DNA of 64,000 nucleotides from Persicaria tinctoria (taxonomy: Eukaryota; Streptophyta; Magnoliopsida; Caryophyllales; Polygonaceae): the NCBI GenBank assembly GCA_037127255.1, contig JBANSL010000008.1:9803396-9867395 (forward strand), given 5' to 3'. Positions 45,701-55,630 of the stretch are shown in pieces. Under the pieces are notes generated by a model. That model saw nothing but the letters and a program-made list of their open reading frames with translations. It was not told the origin of the DNA and ran no database searches. Every line of letters begins with the position of its first letter. The stretch's first letter is position 1. A program made the translations under genes and the position numbers.

Positions 45701-46917
45701 AACATCACAAGAGTGGGGATGGTGCAAGCAAAAGGTTTCTAACCAAATGCTACTTACCTGTTCTGTTCTGTTTTGCTTTCTTTATTTTGCTGAAAATGAT
45801 CTATTATGGATCCAAAGATGGAAGTGACAAATGCTGACCTTTTTTCGTTCACCCGCATGGCAGCTTGGAGAAAATGCTATTCTGGTTGTTTCTCTAGCCG
45901 GTTGCAAGGATAATGAGTGGTGACATGGTCAGCAAAGTGACCCTATGCAAGGTACACATCTAATTTAAGTAATGCAGTATGATTGTGTTACCTCAAGTGC
46001 TGAATATCTGAATTAAGTGGCATGTGGCATGTTTCTGTTGCCATTTTATTGTGAAAATAAAATAATTGTTTATGTATTAATCAAATTTCATATGGTACTC
46101 CATATTTGAGAACTGGATCTCTATTGAAAGGTGAGATCTATGTTTTGTCCCATTTGCCCTTGAAATTTGTATTTGAGTTGAACTATGTTGTGGATTAAAC
46201 ACATTGCAAAGATTGCCAAACTGAGATCTAAAAGGTTGTTGCTATTGGGGTTCATACGTTTTGTTTAATGCACCTTAATCTATTATTTTCAAGACCAAAT
46301 AATATTAGATTGCTTTTTATTGTCAACTTTGTTTTTTTTTCAATAAAACATTCAGGTCTCTTTTTCGTGTGTTTGCAAGTCTTTTTCAAATATTGTTTAT
46401 GCTTATAGAGCTGATTTGCTAATCCTTTTGTAGGTTCTAAGAAGATCGTCTTTGCATTCTACAATTCAACCACTACGAAACACAAGGTCAAATATTATGG
46501 TTATGCTTGGCAAGTTATCTAGCTTGGGTTTCACTTTGTAAACTACTATCATGGTCGTATGAGTTTATGTTGATCTTTGGTGTTTGTGATGTTGCAGAGT
46601 GTAAACTACTCTCAAGTGTATAGTATAATAGCTAAAATATCTAGTGGTTTTATGAATTTATGTTGATATTGTGGTATTTGTGTACTTTTAATGAAAATGA
46701 TTGTATTTTTCACATTCATTTGAGCACCGGGCAGAGGGAAGGTGATATAGAAAGCTGGATATATTTTTTTATATATAATAAATATTTATCGGGGGTTTTT
46801 TCATATAACTCACGAGAGAGTTCTAAATAATTTCGGTTACCCAACAATGCTCTATCAGGAGTTTTTTTTTTTAAACTCCCGAGAAAGTTGCAAGTGAACT
46901 GCATACTGGGATCAGTG
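42792..46917. mobile_element. Degenerate CACTA-type element carrying gene-like segments
   Basis: Begins CACTAAAGTAAGG (42792), followed by subterminal repeats of the form TTTATCGGGAGTTTTATAA and their inverted forms. Similar repeats in opposite orientation (TATTTATCGGGGGTTTT, CTATCAGGAGTTTT, AACTCCCGAGAAAG) fill about 46785-46945. A right end CAGTG (46913-46917) would be the inverted CACTG, close to CACTA. The flanking triplets do not match, so the right boundary is uncertain. No transposase frame was seen. The interior is GC-richer with a duplicated 95-bp block (about 43745-43845 and 45083-45180), an exon-like stretch at 45209 and intron-like AT-rich parts, suggesting captured host sequence. 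Confidence 0.6.
45209..45408 (+). pseudogene. Exon-like fragment inside the CACTA-like element
   Basis: An ATG-initiated 200-base stretch (MVTLRVGAMASALELTVA..., serine/arginine-rich) ends at a good CAG|GTATCC donor. It looks like the first coding exon of a host gene, perhaps with a targeting peptide. I cannot name the family and found no second exon in frame. Confidence 0.3.
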
Positions 46918-47077
46918 GTCTCTCGACTCTCTCGGGAGTATTATATACGGAGTATTATATAGAGTTTTTTAAAAACATTTTTGAAAAAAAAACATAAATT
47001 ATGGTTTTTTTTAATCACAAATTGTGTTCCAAATATAACTTGCTGAAAAGTTCCAAATATAACTTCCAAATATACCA

Positions 47078-47609
47078 AATGGGAACCTCCACCAATTGAA
47101 ACTCATAAGCTAAATTTTGATGGTTTGCTCTCCACGGATGGTTTGGGCTCTTATGGATTCATCATTCGTGATTTTGTAGGATCCCCGATTTTCTCTGGAA
47201 ATGGACCATCACCAATCAGCTCTGTATGTGGCTGTGAAAGTTTGGGTCTTTGGATGGGACTTCGGGCTGCGATAGAACTAAAAATAACAAATCTCATTAT
47301 TGAAGGAGACAACCTAACAATAATAAAAAGTATGAAAGGTATGGGGAAGCCTACTGGAGACTCTGAAATGATTGTCTCGGACAGTCTAGTCTCGCTGGGC
47401 TTTTTTGGTTCTGTTGAGATTCGTCATGTCTTCCGTGAGGCAAATTTAGTAGCTGATCGCTTGTCCCGTATCACTCCATTTTTCTACGGTATCTGGACTC
47501 CTGATGACTCTCTGTTGCATAGTCTCATCCGAAAGGATGCTCTTGGCTGATAGAGTTCAGCTCTATGGTCAAATTTTTTCCGTTTCAAAAAAAAAAAAAA
47601 AAAAAAAAC
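47078..47609 (+). mobile_element. 5'-truncated LINE insertion (RNase H only) with 16-bp target duplication
   Basis: The perfect 16-bp duplication ACTTCCAAATATACCA flanks it (47062-47077 and 47610-47625). It starts inside ORF2 at WEPPPIETHKLNFDG, stays open through RNase H (IIRDFVGSP, IIEGDNLTIIKSM, VADRLSR) and ends SLIRKDALG with a stop at 47550. A short UTR and 22-base A tail follow. It is a separate sub-lineage of the second LINE family. The insertion lies directly upstream of a near-full-length relative. Confidence 0.95.
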
Positions 47610-47633
47610 ACTTCCAAATATACCATACAAAAA

Positions 47634-48221
47634 ATGACTCCAAAAACCCTAGTTTCCTTGAGTGTACGCGCCTACACGCTCCTCTCCTCTTTTCCCTTTC
47701 CTGCTCCCAAACCGCCGCCCACCAGCCCGACTCGCCCCTGTACTGCCACCAAGCTTCGGTCGAAAACCCTCCCTCCTGCAATTCCCTGCACCCATAGAAG
47801 GCTGATTTTTACCCCCCTTAAAATTTGGGTATCTGGAACCCCTTCTCGTCTTCCTGTTCACGACAGGACTCGCCCTTTTCGGGTTGCTCCTCTTGTGGCA
47901 GGAGCCGGTGTCGCTTCTCACCCAAGCCGGATATCAGCCTTACGGGAGGCATTTACGGCCTGCAGTGGCGTCCTTTTGTGGGATGGGAGCGGTGGAAGGT
48001 CGTCGGGGACCTGTCGCGTCTTCGTACGGTGGGTCGGTTGGCTTTTCGGAGTTGTAACCAGCGTTGGTGTCCTATCGGCAATTAATCTCGGCCTCTGCTG
48101 CCAGGTAAGTTCTCTGTCTCATCTCTTTTTTCATTATAAACAACTAATAATCGGAAATCGGATTGACTACGGATTCGAACCATTGCACTCAATCAAACTT
48201 ACAAACGTCGATCCTTGTTAA
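47634..48221 (+). CDS. Leader ORF of the LINE, hypothetical
   Basis: 195 codons starting MTPKTLVSLSVRAYTLL, rich in Pro, Ser and Arg at first, then Gly/Val/Trp-rich. It may be a chance frame in a GC-rich leader, since ATG and stop are unremarkable and a donor-like CCAG|GTAAGT (48103) lies inside. The stop lies 5 bases before the ATG of the next frame. No family recognised. Confidence 0.25.
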   Translation: MTPKTLVSLSVRAYTLLSSFPFPAPKPPPTSPTRPCTATKLRSKTLPPAIPCTHRRLIFTPLKIWVSGTPSRLPVHDRTRPFRVAPLVAGAGVASHPSRISALREAFTACSGVLLWDGSGGRSSGTCRVFVRWVGWLFGVVTSVGVLSAINLGLCCQVSSLSHLFFHYKQLIIGNRIDYGFEPLHSIKLTNVDPC

Positions 48222-48226
48222 ACCCG

Positions 48227-49318
48227 ATGGGTGTGTGTGTTAGGATTCACAATCCTCTATTCTCTTGCTTTCGATCCAGCAATCATCTACCTAATTTCCT
48301 CCGCCTTCTGTCTGCTTTCGGTTTCGAAACCATGGTTTCTGCTAAGACATTCCTTGTGACTCTGATTCGTTTCGGTCGCTTTGGCCGGTGTGCGGCTTGG
48401 ATGTTTATTGATGGGCTACGAGCTGTGCTTGGTAGGTCATTGCCTTTGTTCACTTTTAAATTGAACTCCTACCAGGTTAGTCTTCCTAACCTTTTGGGTC
48501 AACCCCACATTACTAAGGTCCATTACTACTGTCTTTCCACTTTATTCATGGTTGCTGTTATGAGCCTTGGCTCTTTTCATGGGTGTTGTCTAGTCTTCAT
48601 CTCATATCTAGTTTTAATAACTATGACTCAGGTTTTCCTCACAAAGGCAACATATAAAACACAAGCTTCATCGAACACACTCGAGTCCCTCAATGGACTA
48701 CCGTTCACTTTGTCTTCTGTGGCTAATTGCTCTTGGTTTGGAATTTTTTTGCTCTGGTGTTCTGCTTGTGTCAGAATGCCGTGCTGGATTTCTTTTCAGG
48801 CTGATTATATGCACTTCTACAAAGAGTGGCTTTACTACTGCTATGTAGATCATATGGAGTTTTGTCTCGGTTTTTTTGGACTGTCTTGGATTTTTTTGGC
48901 TATCTTCTACCTGTGCTGGGGACTTGACATTGTGAGCTATGTTAGGTTGCTCTCGTTCAAATTATTTTTGCCTAGTGTTGTGATCAATCTTACTGTCTTC
49001 TGCTTTGAATTTGTGTTCCTCATTTATTTAAGTGGTGCGACAGTGCTTGTTTGCTTATTAGCACTTTATCACTTTGGTGCTGTGTTGTGGCATTTAATAT
49101 TTGGGTCCAACAAGTACAATTACTTCAATTTGACAAACTACGACATTCTTGTTGTAATTAAGGCTTCCAGTTACAAAACTAATGACTTAACAAATCTTTG
49201 CCCATACAGGGCATTACCTAAAATTCCATTCTGGCTCTCACGAGCCCATGAAGGAACCCTTGCGGTTTCGAGACACGTTATTACAAAATGGTTTGATATT
49301 AAAGTAGTTTTTCAATGA
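48227..49318 (+). CDS. Non-canonical LINE ORF1: hydrophobic, multi-pass-like protein
   Basis: 363 codons from ATG 48227 (a second start in better context, ACCATGG, is at 48332). The TGA stop overlaps the ORF2 ATG as ATGA (49315-49318). This is the ORF1 position, but there is no zinc knuckle, RRM or charged tail. Instead the protein is rich in Phe, Leu, Cys, Trp and Tyr, with hydrophobic spans near residues 99-138, 170-188, 211-236, 245-269 and 270-293. By composition they would be membrane-spanning. The other plus frames are closed. Chance persistence of such a long frame is unlikely, but T-rich, A-poor sequence reduces stops, so it could still be an unselected leader. No known family recognised. 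Confidence 0.5.
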   Translation: MGVCVRIHNPLFSCFRSSNHLPNFLRLLSAFGFETMVSAKTFLVTLIRFGRFGRCAAWMFIDGLRAVLGRSLPLFTFKLNSYQVSLPNLLGQPHITKVHYYCLSTLFMVAVMSLGSFHGCCLVFISYLVLITMTQVFLTKATYKTQASSNTLESLNGLPFTLSSVANCSWFGIFLLWCSACVRMPCWISFQADYMHFYKEWLYYCYVDHMEFCLGFFGLSWIFLAIFYLCWGLDIVSYVRLLSFKLFLPSVVINLTVFCFEFVFLIYLSGATVLVCLLALYHFGAVLWHLIFGSNKYNYFNLTNYDILVVIKASSYKTNDLTNLCPYRALPKIPFWLSRAHEGTLAVSRHVITKWFDIKVVFQ

Positions 49319-52300
49319 AATTATGCACTTGGAATTGTCGAGGAATTCGACGGCGTAATTTTTGGAAGAACATTGACATTTTATGCCAGAACAATGCAAT
49401 TAGCGATTTAGCGCCCTTGCTCTAATTGAAACCAAAACAGATACTCAACCGGTTGATGGCCTCTGGCGGGGCTGCGGTTTCCACCACATCGCTTTCGATC
49501 CGTCCATTGGTTTTGCTGGTGGAATTTGTTTTTTGTGGAAAGACTTGAATCCGTTAATCGGAAATATCACTCTTGTCTCTGTCCAACATAGATTTATTCA
49601 CTTCAATTATTTCGACAATAGTACCAACTTGACAACTGCCTTTATTATCGTTTATGCTCCACCTGCTAATAGGCATAAAACCGCCTTCTGGAATAGACTC
49701 CTCTCTTACACTGAGTCTCTTGGGATTCCTTTGTGCATTATGGGAGATTTAAATGGCATCTCTTGCCACGCAGATAAGTTAGGAGGGGTAGCTCCTGCAA
49801 ATCATCGATTCGAAAGAATTTCTTACCTTAAAGATAAGCTTATGATGCTCGATGTGCCCAGTTTTGGGGGACAATATACTTGGCGTAGAAAGAAGGAAGG
49901 CCCGCTTAATTCTTATGCTAAACTGGACCGTCTACTAATACAACAATCATCTCTTGATTCTTACCCAGGCTTACGAACTCAAATTCACCCATTCACTAAC
50001 TCGGATCATACTCCGATCTCTGTTGAGTTTACTAACACTAGAGTTTTCACAAACAAACCATTTAAATTCGAATTAGCTTGGACAAAGCACTCGGAGTTTC
50101 CAAACATTGTGAAACAAGCATGGCGGGCGCATTCCTTCGGCTCTCCTATGTTCAATCTCGCCAGAAAGATGAAATCTCTTAAAAATCTGTCGAAGGTTTG
50201 GCATAAACGAACTTACCGTAACATTCATGACCAAATGTTGCGTACGGACGCCGCCATTGAAGATGTCCAAAACCGTCTTCTACTGGATTGCAGTGAAGTC
50301 AATCTTCGCCCGCAAAAACGCCTACTTAATAAGAGAGAACACATGCTTGATTTCCATCGTCGGTACTGGAGTCAGTGTGCTAAACTAAAACATGTTAAAC
50401 TGGGTGATTCGAACTCTAGCTATTTCCACAAAATCGCTTCAGCAAAACGGAATCGGAAAATCATCCGGACCATTACGACCACCGATGGAATTAACTTAAC
50501 GGATCAAAAAGCTATCACCGATGAGTTCATCAAAGATTACAAAATGAGGTTCTCATCTGGGACACCTATGGTTCAGGTGGGGAACCTAGATGTTCAGGCT
50601 ATCACTCCTGACATCAATGACGCAGACAATGCTATGCTCACTCGACCAGTATCAAATGCAGAGGTGAAAACTGCATTGTTCTCTATGTCTACCGACAAGG
50701 CTCCAGGCCTTGACGGGCTTCCTCCGGGTTTCTTCCAAACCTATTGGGATGTGGTGGCTCCTTCCGTTATCAAAGCCGTTAAATCTTTTTTCAGAACGGG
50801 AAAGTTGCTTAAGCAACTTAATCACACGTTCATTACACTGCTTCCAAAACGGGATAACCCTGCCACTACCAACCATTACCGTCCGATTAGCTTGTGCTCC
50901 ACTATTTATAAGACTATATCCAAGATTATCTCAACTAGATTAGCAACTATTTTTGATAAATTAATTCACCCATTACAAGGCGCTTTCACTAAAGGCAGAT
51001 CCATACAAGACAATATTCTCATCGCCCATGAAATTTTTCACTCCTTCAGGAAAAAGAAGGGTAAGGTGGGCTACGTTGCAATTAAACTGGATATGGAAAA
51101 GGCTTACGATCGTATAGAATGGTCCTTCCTACTAAATGTTCTGCGCAGGTTTGGGTTCGCACCCAAGTTCATTTCCTGGATTGAGGAATGTCTTACTACT
51201 GTATCCTACTCCTTACTTCTGAATGATCAGCCCACAAATCAATTCTTTCCTTCCAGAGGTCTTTGTCAGGGTGACCCGTTGTCACCCTTTCTCTTCATTC
51301 TTGCAGCTGAGGTGCTGGCAAGAACGTTACAGACGGAAGCTAATGTTTCTAATGACATTGGTTTCCGTTGCACGACTAGAGGAACAACTATTCCATTCTT
51401 GGCTTTTGCTTATGACATCATTTTATTTGCTAAGGCTACCCCCAATGCGTGCCAAAATGTCTCTTCTGTTCTAACAAAGTTCTGCTCCATTTCAGGACAA
51501 AAGATTAACCTTCATAAATCGTCTTTCCAGGTCTCTGGGAATACTTTACCAAACACTGTCAGGTCTCTTACGGCTGTATTAGGTATCAAACATACTGTCA
51601 ATCTAGATAAATATTTAGGATGTCCTATCATAAATGGGAAAGTTAACAAATCGACATTTGAGGATGTCGTCATTAAAACAAAAACTCAACTCTCGAAATG
51701 GAAGGCTAGCAGTTTATCTGTCGAAGGTCGTCGTGTCCTTATAAAGGCTAACCTGAGTGCCCAACCTCTATATTTAATGCAGTCCTTCATGCTACCCAAA
51801 TCTATTCTTACACAACTTGATTCGGTATACAGGAAATTTTTTTGGAATAAGTCCGAGAATTTCACTCCTCTAATTAGTTGGGATAAGGTTTGCACCGACA
51901 TTCAGCATGGTGGTCTGGGTATCTACAAAGCCGAAACCATGAATAAAGCTTTGCAGCTAAAACTCTTATGGAAAATTCTAGCTGAACCCAATAATTTTTG
52001 GGTTCGTGTGGTCACTGAGAAGTACTTAAAACAACAATCTATCTTGAGATATAAGAGAAGTTCTAATACTTCTTGGCAATGGGCAAAACTTACTAACCTT
52101 ACAGAGCTTTTTCATACTGGGCTACGATGGTCTATTGGGGACGGAAAATCTGTTAGGTTTTGGAATGACAATTGGGTGCTCGACAAGCCTTTGGCGACGG
52201 TTGCTTTAGGTACCATTAGTGATTCGTTTGCCTGTACACGAGTTGAGGATTTCATTTTGCCAAACCGCACTTGGGACATAGATAAGCTTCGTACTGACCT

Positions 52301-53511
52301 TTCGGGGCTACTTCCGATGAGTGTTATTCAAAATATAGAACAAACTTTTATACCTACTCACTTTCTTCCAAACCGGTTGTATTGGGGCCCGGGTGGCGAC
52401 GGGTGGTTTTCTGCTAAATCGGCTTCGGTTTTATTCCCTTCAGGTTTTTCTATCAGCAACTACGACTGTAATTGGATTTGGAAGCTACGAGTCAACCCAA
52501 AAATTAAGATGTTCCTTTGGAAAATCGCGCGTGATGGTCTTCCGACTAAGGAAAGACTTGAGAGATCTCATATTTCTGTCCCTGCGGGTTGTTCTCTTTG
52601 CAATGAGACAAATCATCTGCTTCTTCAATGCAAAGCTACAAAACAACTCCTTCAAGAGTTGGGAATCAACTCATTAGCTACCGCTAACAATGACCTGTTC
52701 ACTGGTCCTCAAAACTATAAATCATTACATTTTATTAAAAAATACAATCGGTTTGTCTTTAATGGCGAAGGTTGCTACTTGCTGGTGGGCTATTTGGTTT
52801 TACAGAAATCAGTTGTCGTTCGGGCATGCCTTGTCCTATTCAGTCGAATCTATAAAAAAATTTACTCTCACTACAATACAGACTTGGGAGGAAGCATCCA
52901 AATTCAACCCAGCTAACGATACAATTAGTGAGAACAACCCATCGAGTGGCACCTTTCCGAACTTGAATCTATCAAGCTCTTGCATCAGACGGCGTGACGG
53001 TGGTTGGGACAAGCCTCCTTTGGGATTTGTTAAATTAAACTTTGATAGTTCTTGTAAGGATCGTCTTTCAGGCTCCTACGGTTTCGTCCTTCGGGACGAT
53101 GTGGGTTCAGTACTTTCCTTTGGCGGGAACATATGTCATGGTGACTCGGTTCCTTTTGCTGAAGCTCTTGGCCTTCGGATGGGAGTGTCCCGCGCAAAAG
53201 AGTTGGGAATCTCAAAAATACTAATTGAAGGAGACAACCTCACGGTAGTGAAAGCACTCCTCGGCGACTGGAAATGTCCTTGGAACATAGAGCTATTACT
53301 ATCAGATGTCAAGTTTGACCTTTTCGACTTTCATAATGTTGCTATTCATCATATTTTCAGGGATTCAAATGCTGTTGCGGACCGGATTGCAAGTCTTGCC
53401 TACAGCTGCACTGCCGACGGTGTCTCCATCGACGATCCAGAACCGGTGGTTCTCGTCCGCAAAGACGCTCTAGGAAAAAGGCCGGCCCGCATGCGCCGTC
53501 CTCCTTCCTAA
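49315..53511 (+). pseudogene. LINE ORF2 (endonuclease, RT, zf-RVT, RNase H), frameshifted
   Basis: Starts MKLCTWNCRGIRRRNFW. A frameshift near 49410 separates this from IETKTDTQPVDG and the remaining endonuclease (MGDLNG, SDHTP). RT runs about 50640-51500 with KAPGLDGLPPGFF, YRPISLCSTIYK, LDMEKAYDRIEW and QGDPLSPFLF. The catalytic FADD reads FAYD (TAT at 51411-51413), which should abolish polymerisation. zf-RVT lies at about 52380-52650 (WIWKLRVNPKIKMFLWK, CSLCNETNH). A second frameshift near 52740 moves the linker and RNase H (KLNFDSSCKDR, LIEGDNLTVVKAL, ending LVRKDALG) into another frame that closes at 53511. Confidence 0.92.
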
Positions 53512-53540
53512 TTACTTTCTCTGCTTCCAAAAAAAAAAAA

Positions 53541-54715
53541 TTGATATGAATAAAAAAAATTGGATTATATATGATTTTATTAAAAAATTGCTAAAAATAA
53601 CATTACAAAATTTCTTTAGATATATAAAGTTTAACTTAAAAAATAAATAGAAAGAATAGAAATTAAAATTATTTGAAAAAAAAAAGAAATTATTGAGAAT
53701 TGAACTTGTAAATTATATATTTTAATTAAAATTTTAAATATAACTAAGAAGTCGATATGTGTAAAAAATTGGATTATATATTTGTATTAAAAACTTATAA
53801 AAAAAATATTACAAAACATGATTTGAATATATCATTTTTAACTTAAGGAAAAAAATAGAAAGAATAGAATTCCACCAAAAAAAAAAGAAAGAATAGAATT
53901 GCACATATTAATTAAGAATCGAATCCCCAACCTCTTTATTCATTTGGCAGCCTCTTACCAACTGAGATATAAGCGATTAATCTTTCACTATTTCTTTTCA
54001 ACAACATTTATACATTTTTTTTAAAAAATAATTACTTTTTTTTATGTATAGGGACGGTCGGAGCGACGAAAGGTGGGGCGGCCGCCTACGGGCGCCACCC
54101 CCTGTGGCCGCCCCTGGACACAATTGAACATGCAGAAACAATTGCACAAGCTAATTTAGAAATAAATTATCGATCCAAATTACATAAACCCTAAACTGCT
54201 AAATCAATTTTATAAAATTCTAATTCTACTTGCTGGCTGCTGTAAGTTCCTGGCTGCAACCAGAATGGACCTCGACCGCCGGCGACCTGCCACTATCGGA
54301 ATGGAGTGTTGTTTTCTGAATGGATCGAGGTCGGCTCCGACCTGAGGTTGTCGGAAGACCTCGGCTCAAAGAGGATCGTCGATGATCTGCTACAAAACTG
54401 CCAATTGTCAAAGCCGACACCTACAAGGAATGAAGCTGGACTGATTGAGTGTGAAGGACCCTTGAGTCGGATGGACTGAATGTGAAGAAGCAAATTTTGA
54501 AGCAATGAAGCCGTTGAACAAGTGAACCTTCCCAGGGCCGAACCACCTTTTTGCAGAGCCTTGACAGATCCGTTGAACCACCATTATTTTGGCTTAGATT
54601 TCGATAAACCTTGAAGAATGGAAGAGGATTGAAGTAGTATGAGAAAAATTAATTGGATTTGGAGAAGACAAAGAGGCGAGAGGAGAGAGGCGTGCTCTTC
54701 TTTTTCATAATCTCT
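53541..54715. other. AT-rich region with tandem duplication, tRNA-like and hAT-like fragments
   Basis: Positions 53541-53890 are a diverged tandem duplication of about 200 bp (GATTATATAT, AACTTAA, AGAAAGAATAGAA words occur twice). Around 53915-53985 the minus strand holds box-A-like TATCTCAGTTGGTAAG and box-B-like GGGGATTCGATTC. Positions 54050-54115 are very GC-rich and end CCGCCCCTG, resembling a hAT terminus. No gene seen. Confidence 0.5.
53915..53985 (-). repeat. tRNA-like (possible SINE head) sequence
   Basis: The minus strand has CTCAGTTGGTAAGAGGC followed 25 bases later by GGGGATTCGATTC, the spacing of RNA polymerase III A and B boxes. It does not fold into a complete tRNA, so it is probably a tRNA-derived retroposon head. 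Confidence 0.35.
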
Positions 54716-54716
54716 G

Positions 54717-55630
54717 CTTTTTTTTATTAGGTAAAAATTCGGGTGGAGAACCTACTCGAGAGCATCCTTACAGATGAGGTCCTGAAGACCCGTGTCGTTA
54801 TAAATGTCGAGACCCCTGGCAAAGCGCCAAAAGTGTGCAACCTTATCAACCACTCTATTGTCATCACGGGGTATGTGAGAGAAAGATACATCTCTAACTC
54901 TTGATAGAAGAGTTTTAATATCTGACATAGTCATTTTGATTTTCCAAGGGTTCTGTTATTCGGACGGTCAAAATCTCGCCTTTCGCACGGTGCCGGACCT
55001 GGTTTCCGAAGTCGGCAATCTGGCCACCGAGGCGACACCGAACTATGGAGTCGGCAAATCTGAATGGTTTGGGGGATGCGATGCTGATAAGATATACGAT
55101 ATACTTAGATTTGTGAGGTTGTTTGGTTGTATGGGTTGAATGGGCCGAAAAACCCAGTGGTTTGTAAAACCCAATTCACTTTTAAAACCCTAAACAAACT
55201 TAATGATGAAAATTGCAGGTCTGATCCTCCACGCTTCGTCTTCCTCCTTACACAATTACGCTCAGATCTCAGTCTCCCAAATCCAATTTAGTATTCAATT
55301 TGATTTGTTTTCCAACACCTGCTAGCCCCGCAAGATTTGCTTGCAAAAGTGAAGATGTCATGGCTACCGACTTCACCAATCGTCGGCGGCAGTACAATTC
55401 ACTGACTCTGGAAGCCTAGGTCGACATAGGGTTCGCCGACTCCGAAAGCTGACGTCCACACCAGCTCCACGGATTGGGTAACCCCTTGTCTTAGAGCAAT
55501 GAATTCTGCCTTTAGAGGAGTCTGGTTACCAATTATGTCACAACCAATATGAATGGGTCGGCCCTCCCAGTCTTGAATAATAAAATCAGTCGAGCTGGTT
55601 ACCAATCATGTCATAATCTTCGCTTTCAAT
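54717..55630 (-). pseudogene. LINE RNase H fragment, split by a ~490-bp insertion
   Basis: Minus strand: FIIQDWEGRPIHIG, NQTPLKAEFIALRQGV (55605 to about 55455) is the first half of RNase H. The second half (PWKIKMTMSDIKTLLSR, VSFSHIPRDDNRVVDKVAH, LICKDALE) runs 54955-54752 and ends in the family tail with a T run on the plus strand (54717-54726). About 490 bp of unrelated, partly GC-rich DNA (54956 to about 55450) separates them; the missing middle block (IEGDS) was lost or replaced. Confidence 0.75.

Larger units (their letters stand above)
47634..53540 (+). mobile_element. Near-full-length LINE of the second family, inactivated
   Basis: In order: a GC-rich 5' leader with an open frame (47634-48221), a 363-codon ORF in the ORF1 position (48227-49318), ORF2 (49315-53511) and an A tail (53529-53540). 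The left boundary is taken as the start of the GC-richer leader near 47634; it is not proven because no target duplication was found. ORF2 carries two frameshifts and a mutated catalytic motif, so the copy is dead. It is the best reference in the window for the fragments at 6.9, 8.3-11.2, 39.4, 47.1, 54.7 and 61.4 kb. Confidence 0.85.
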
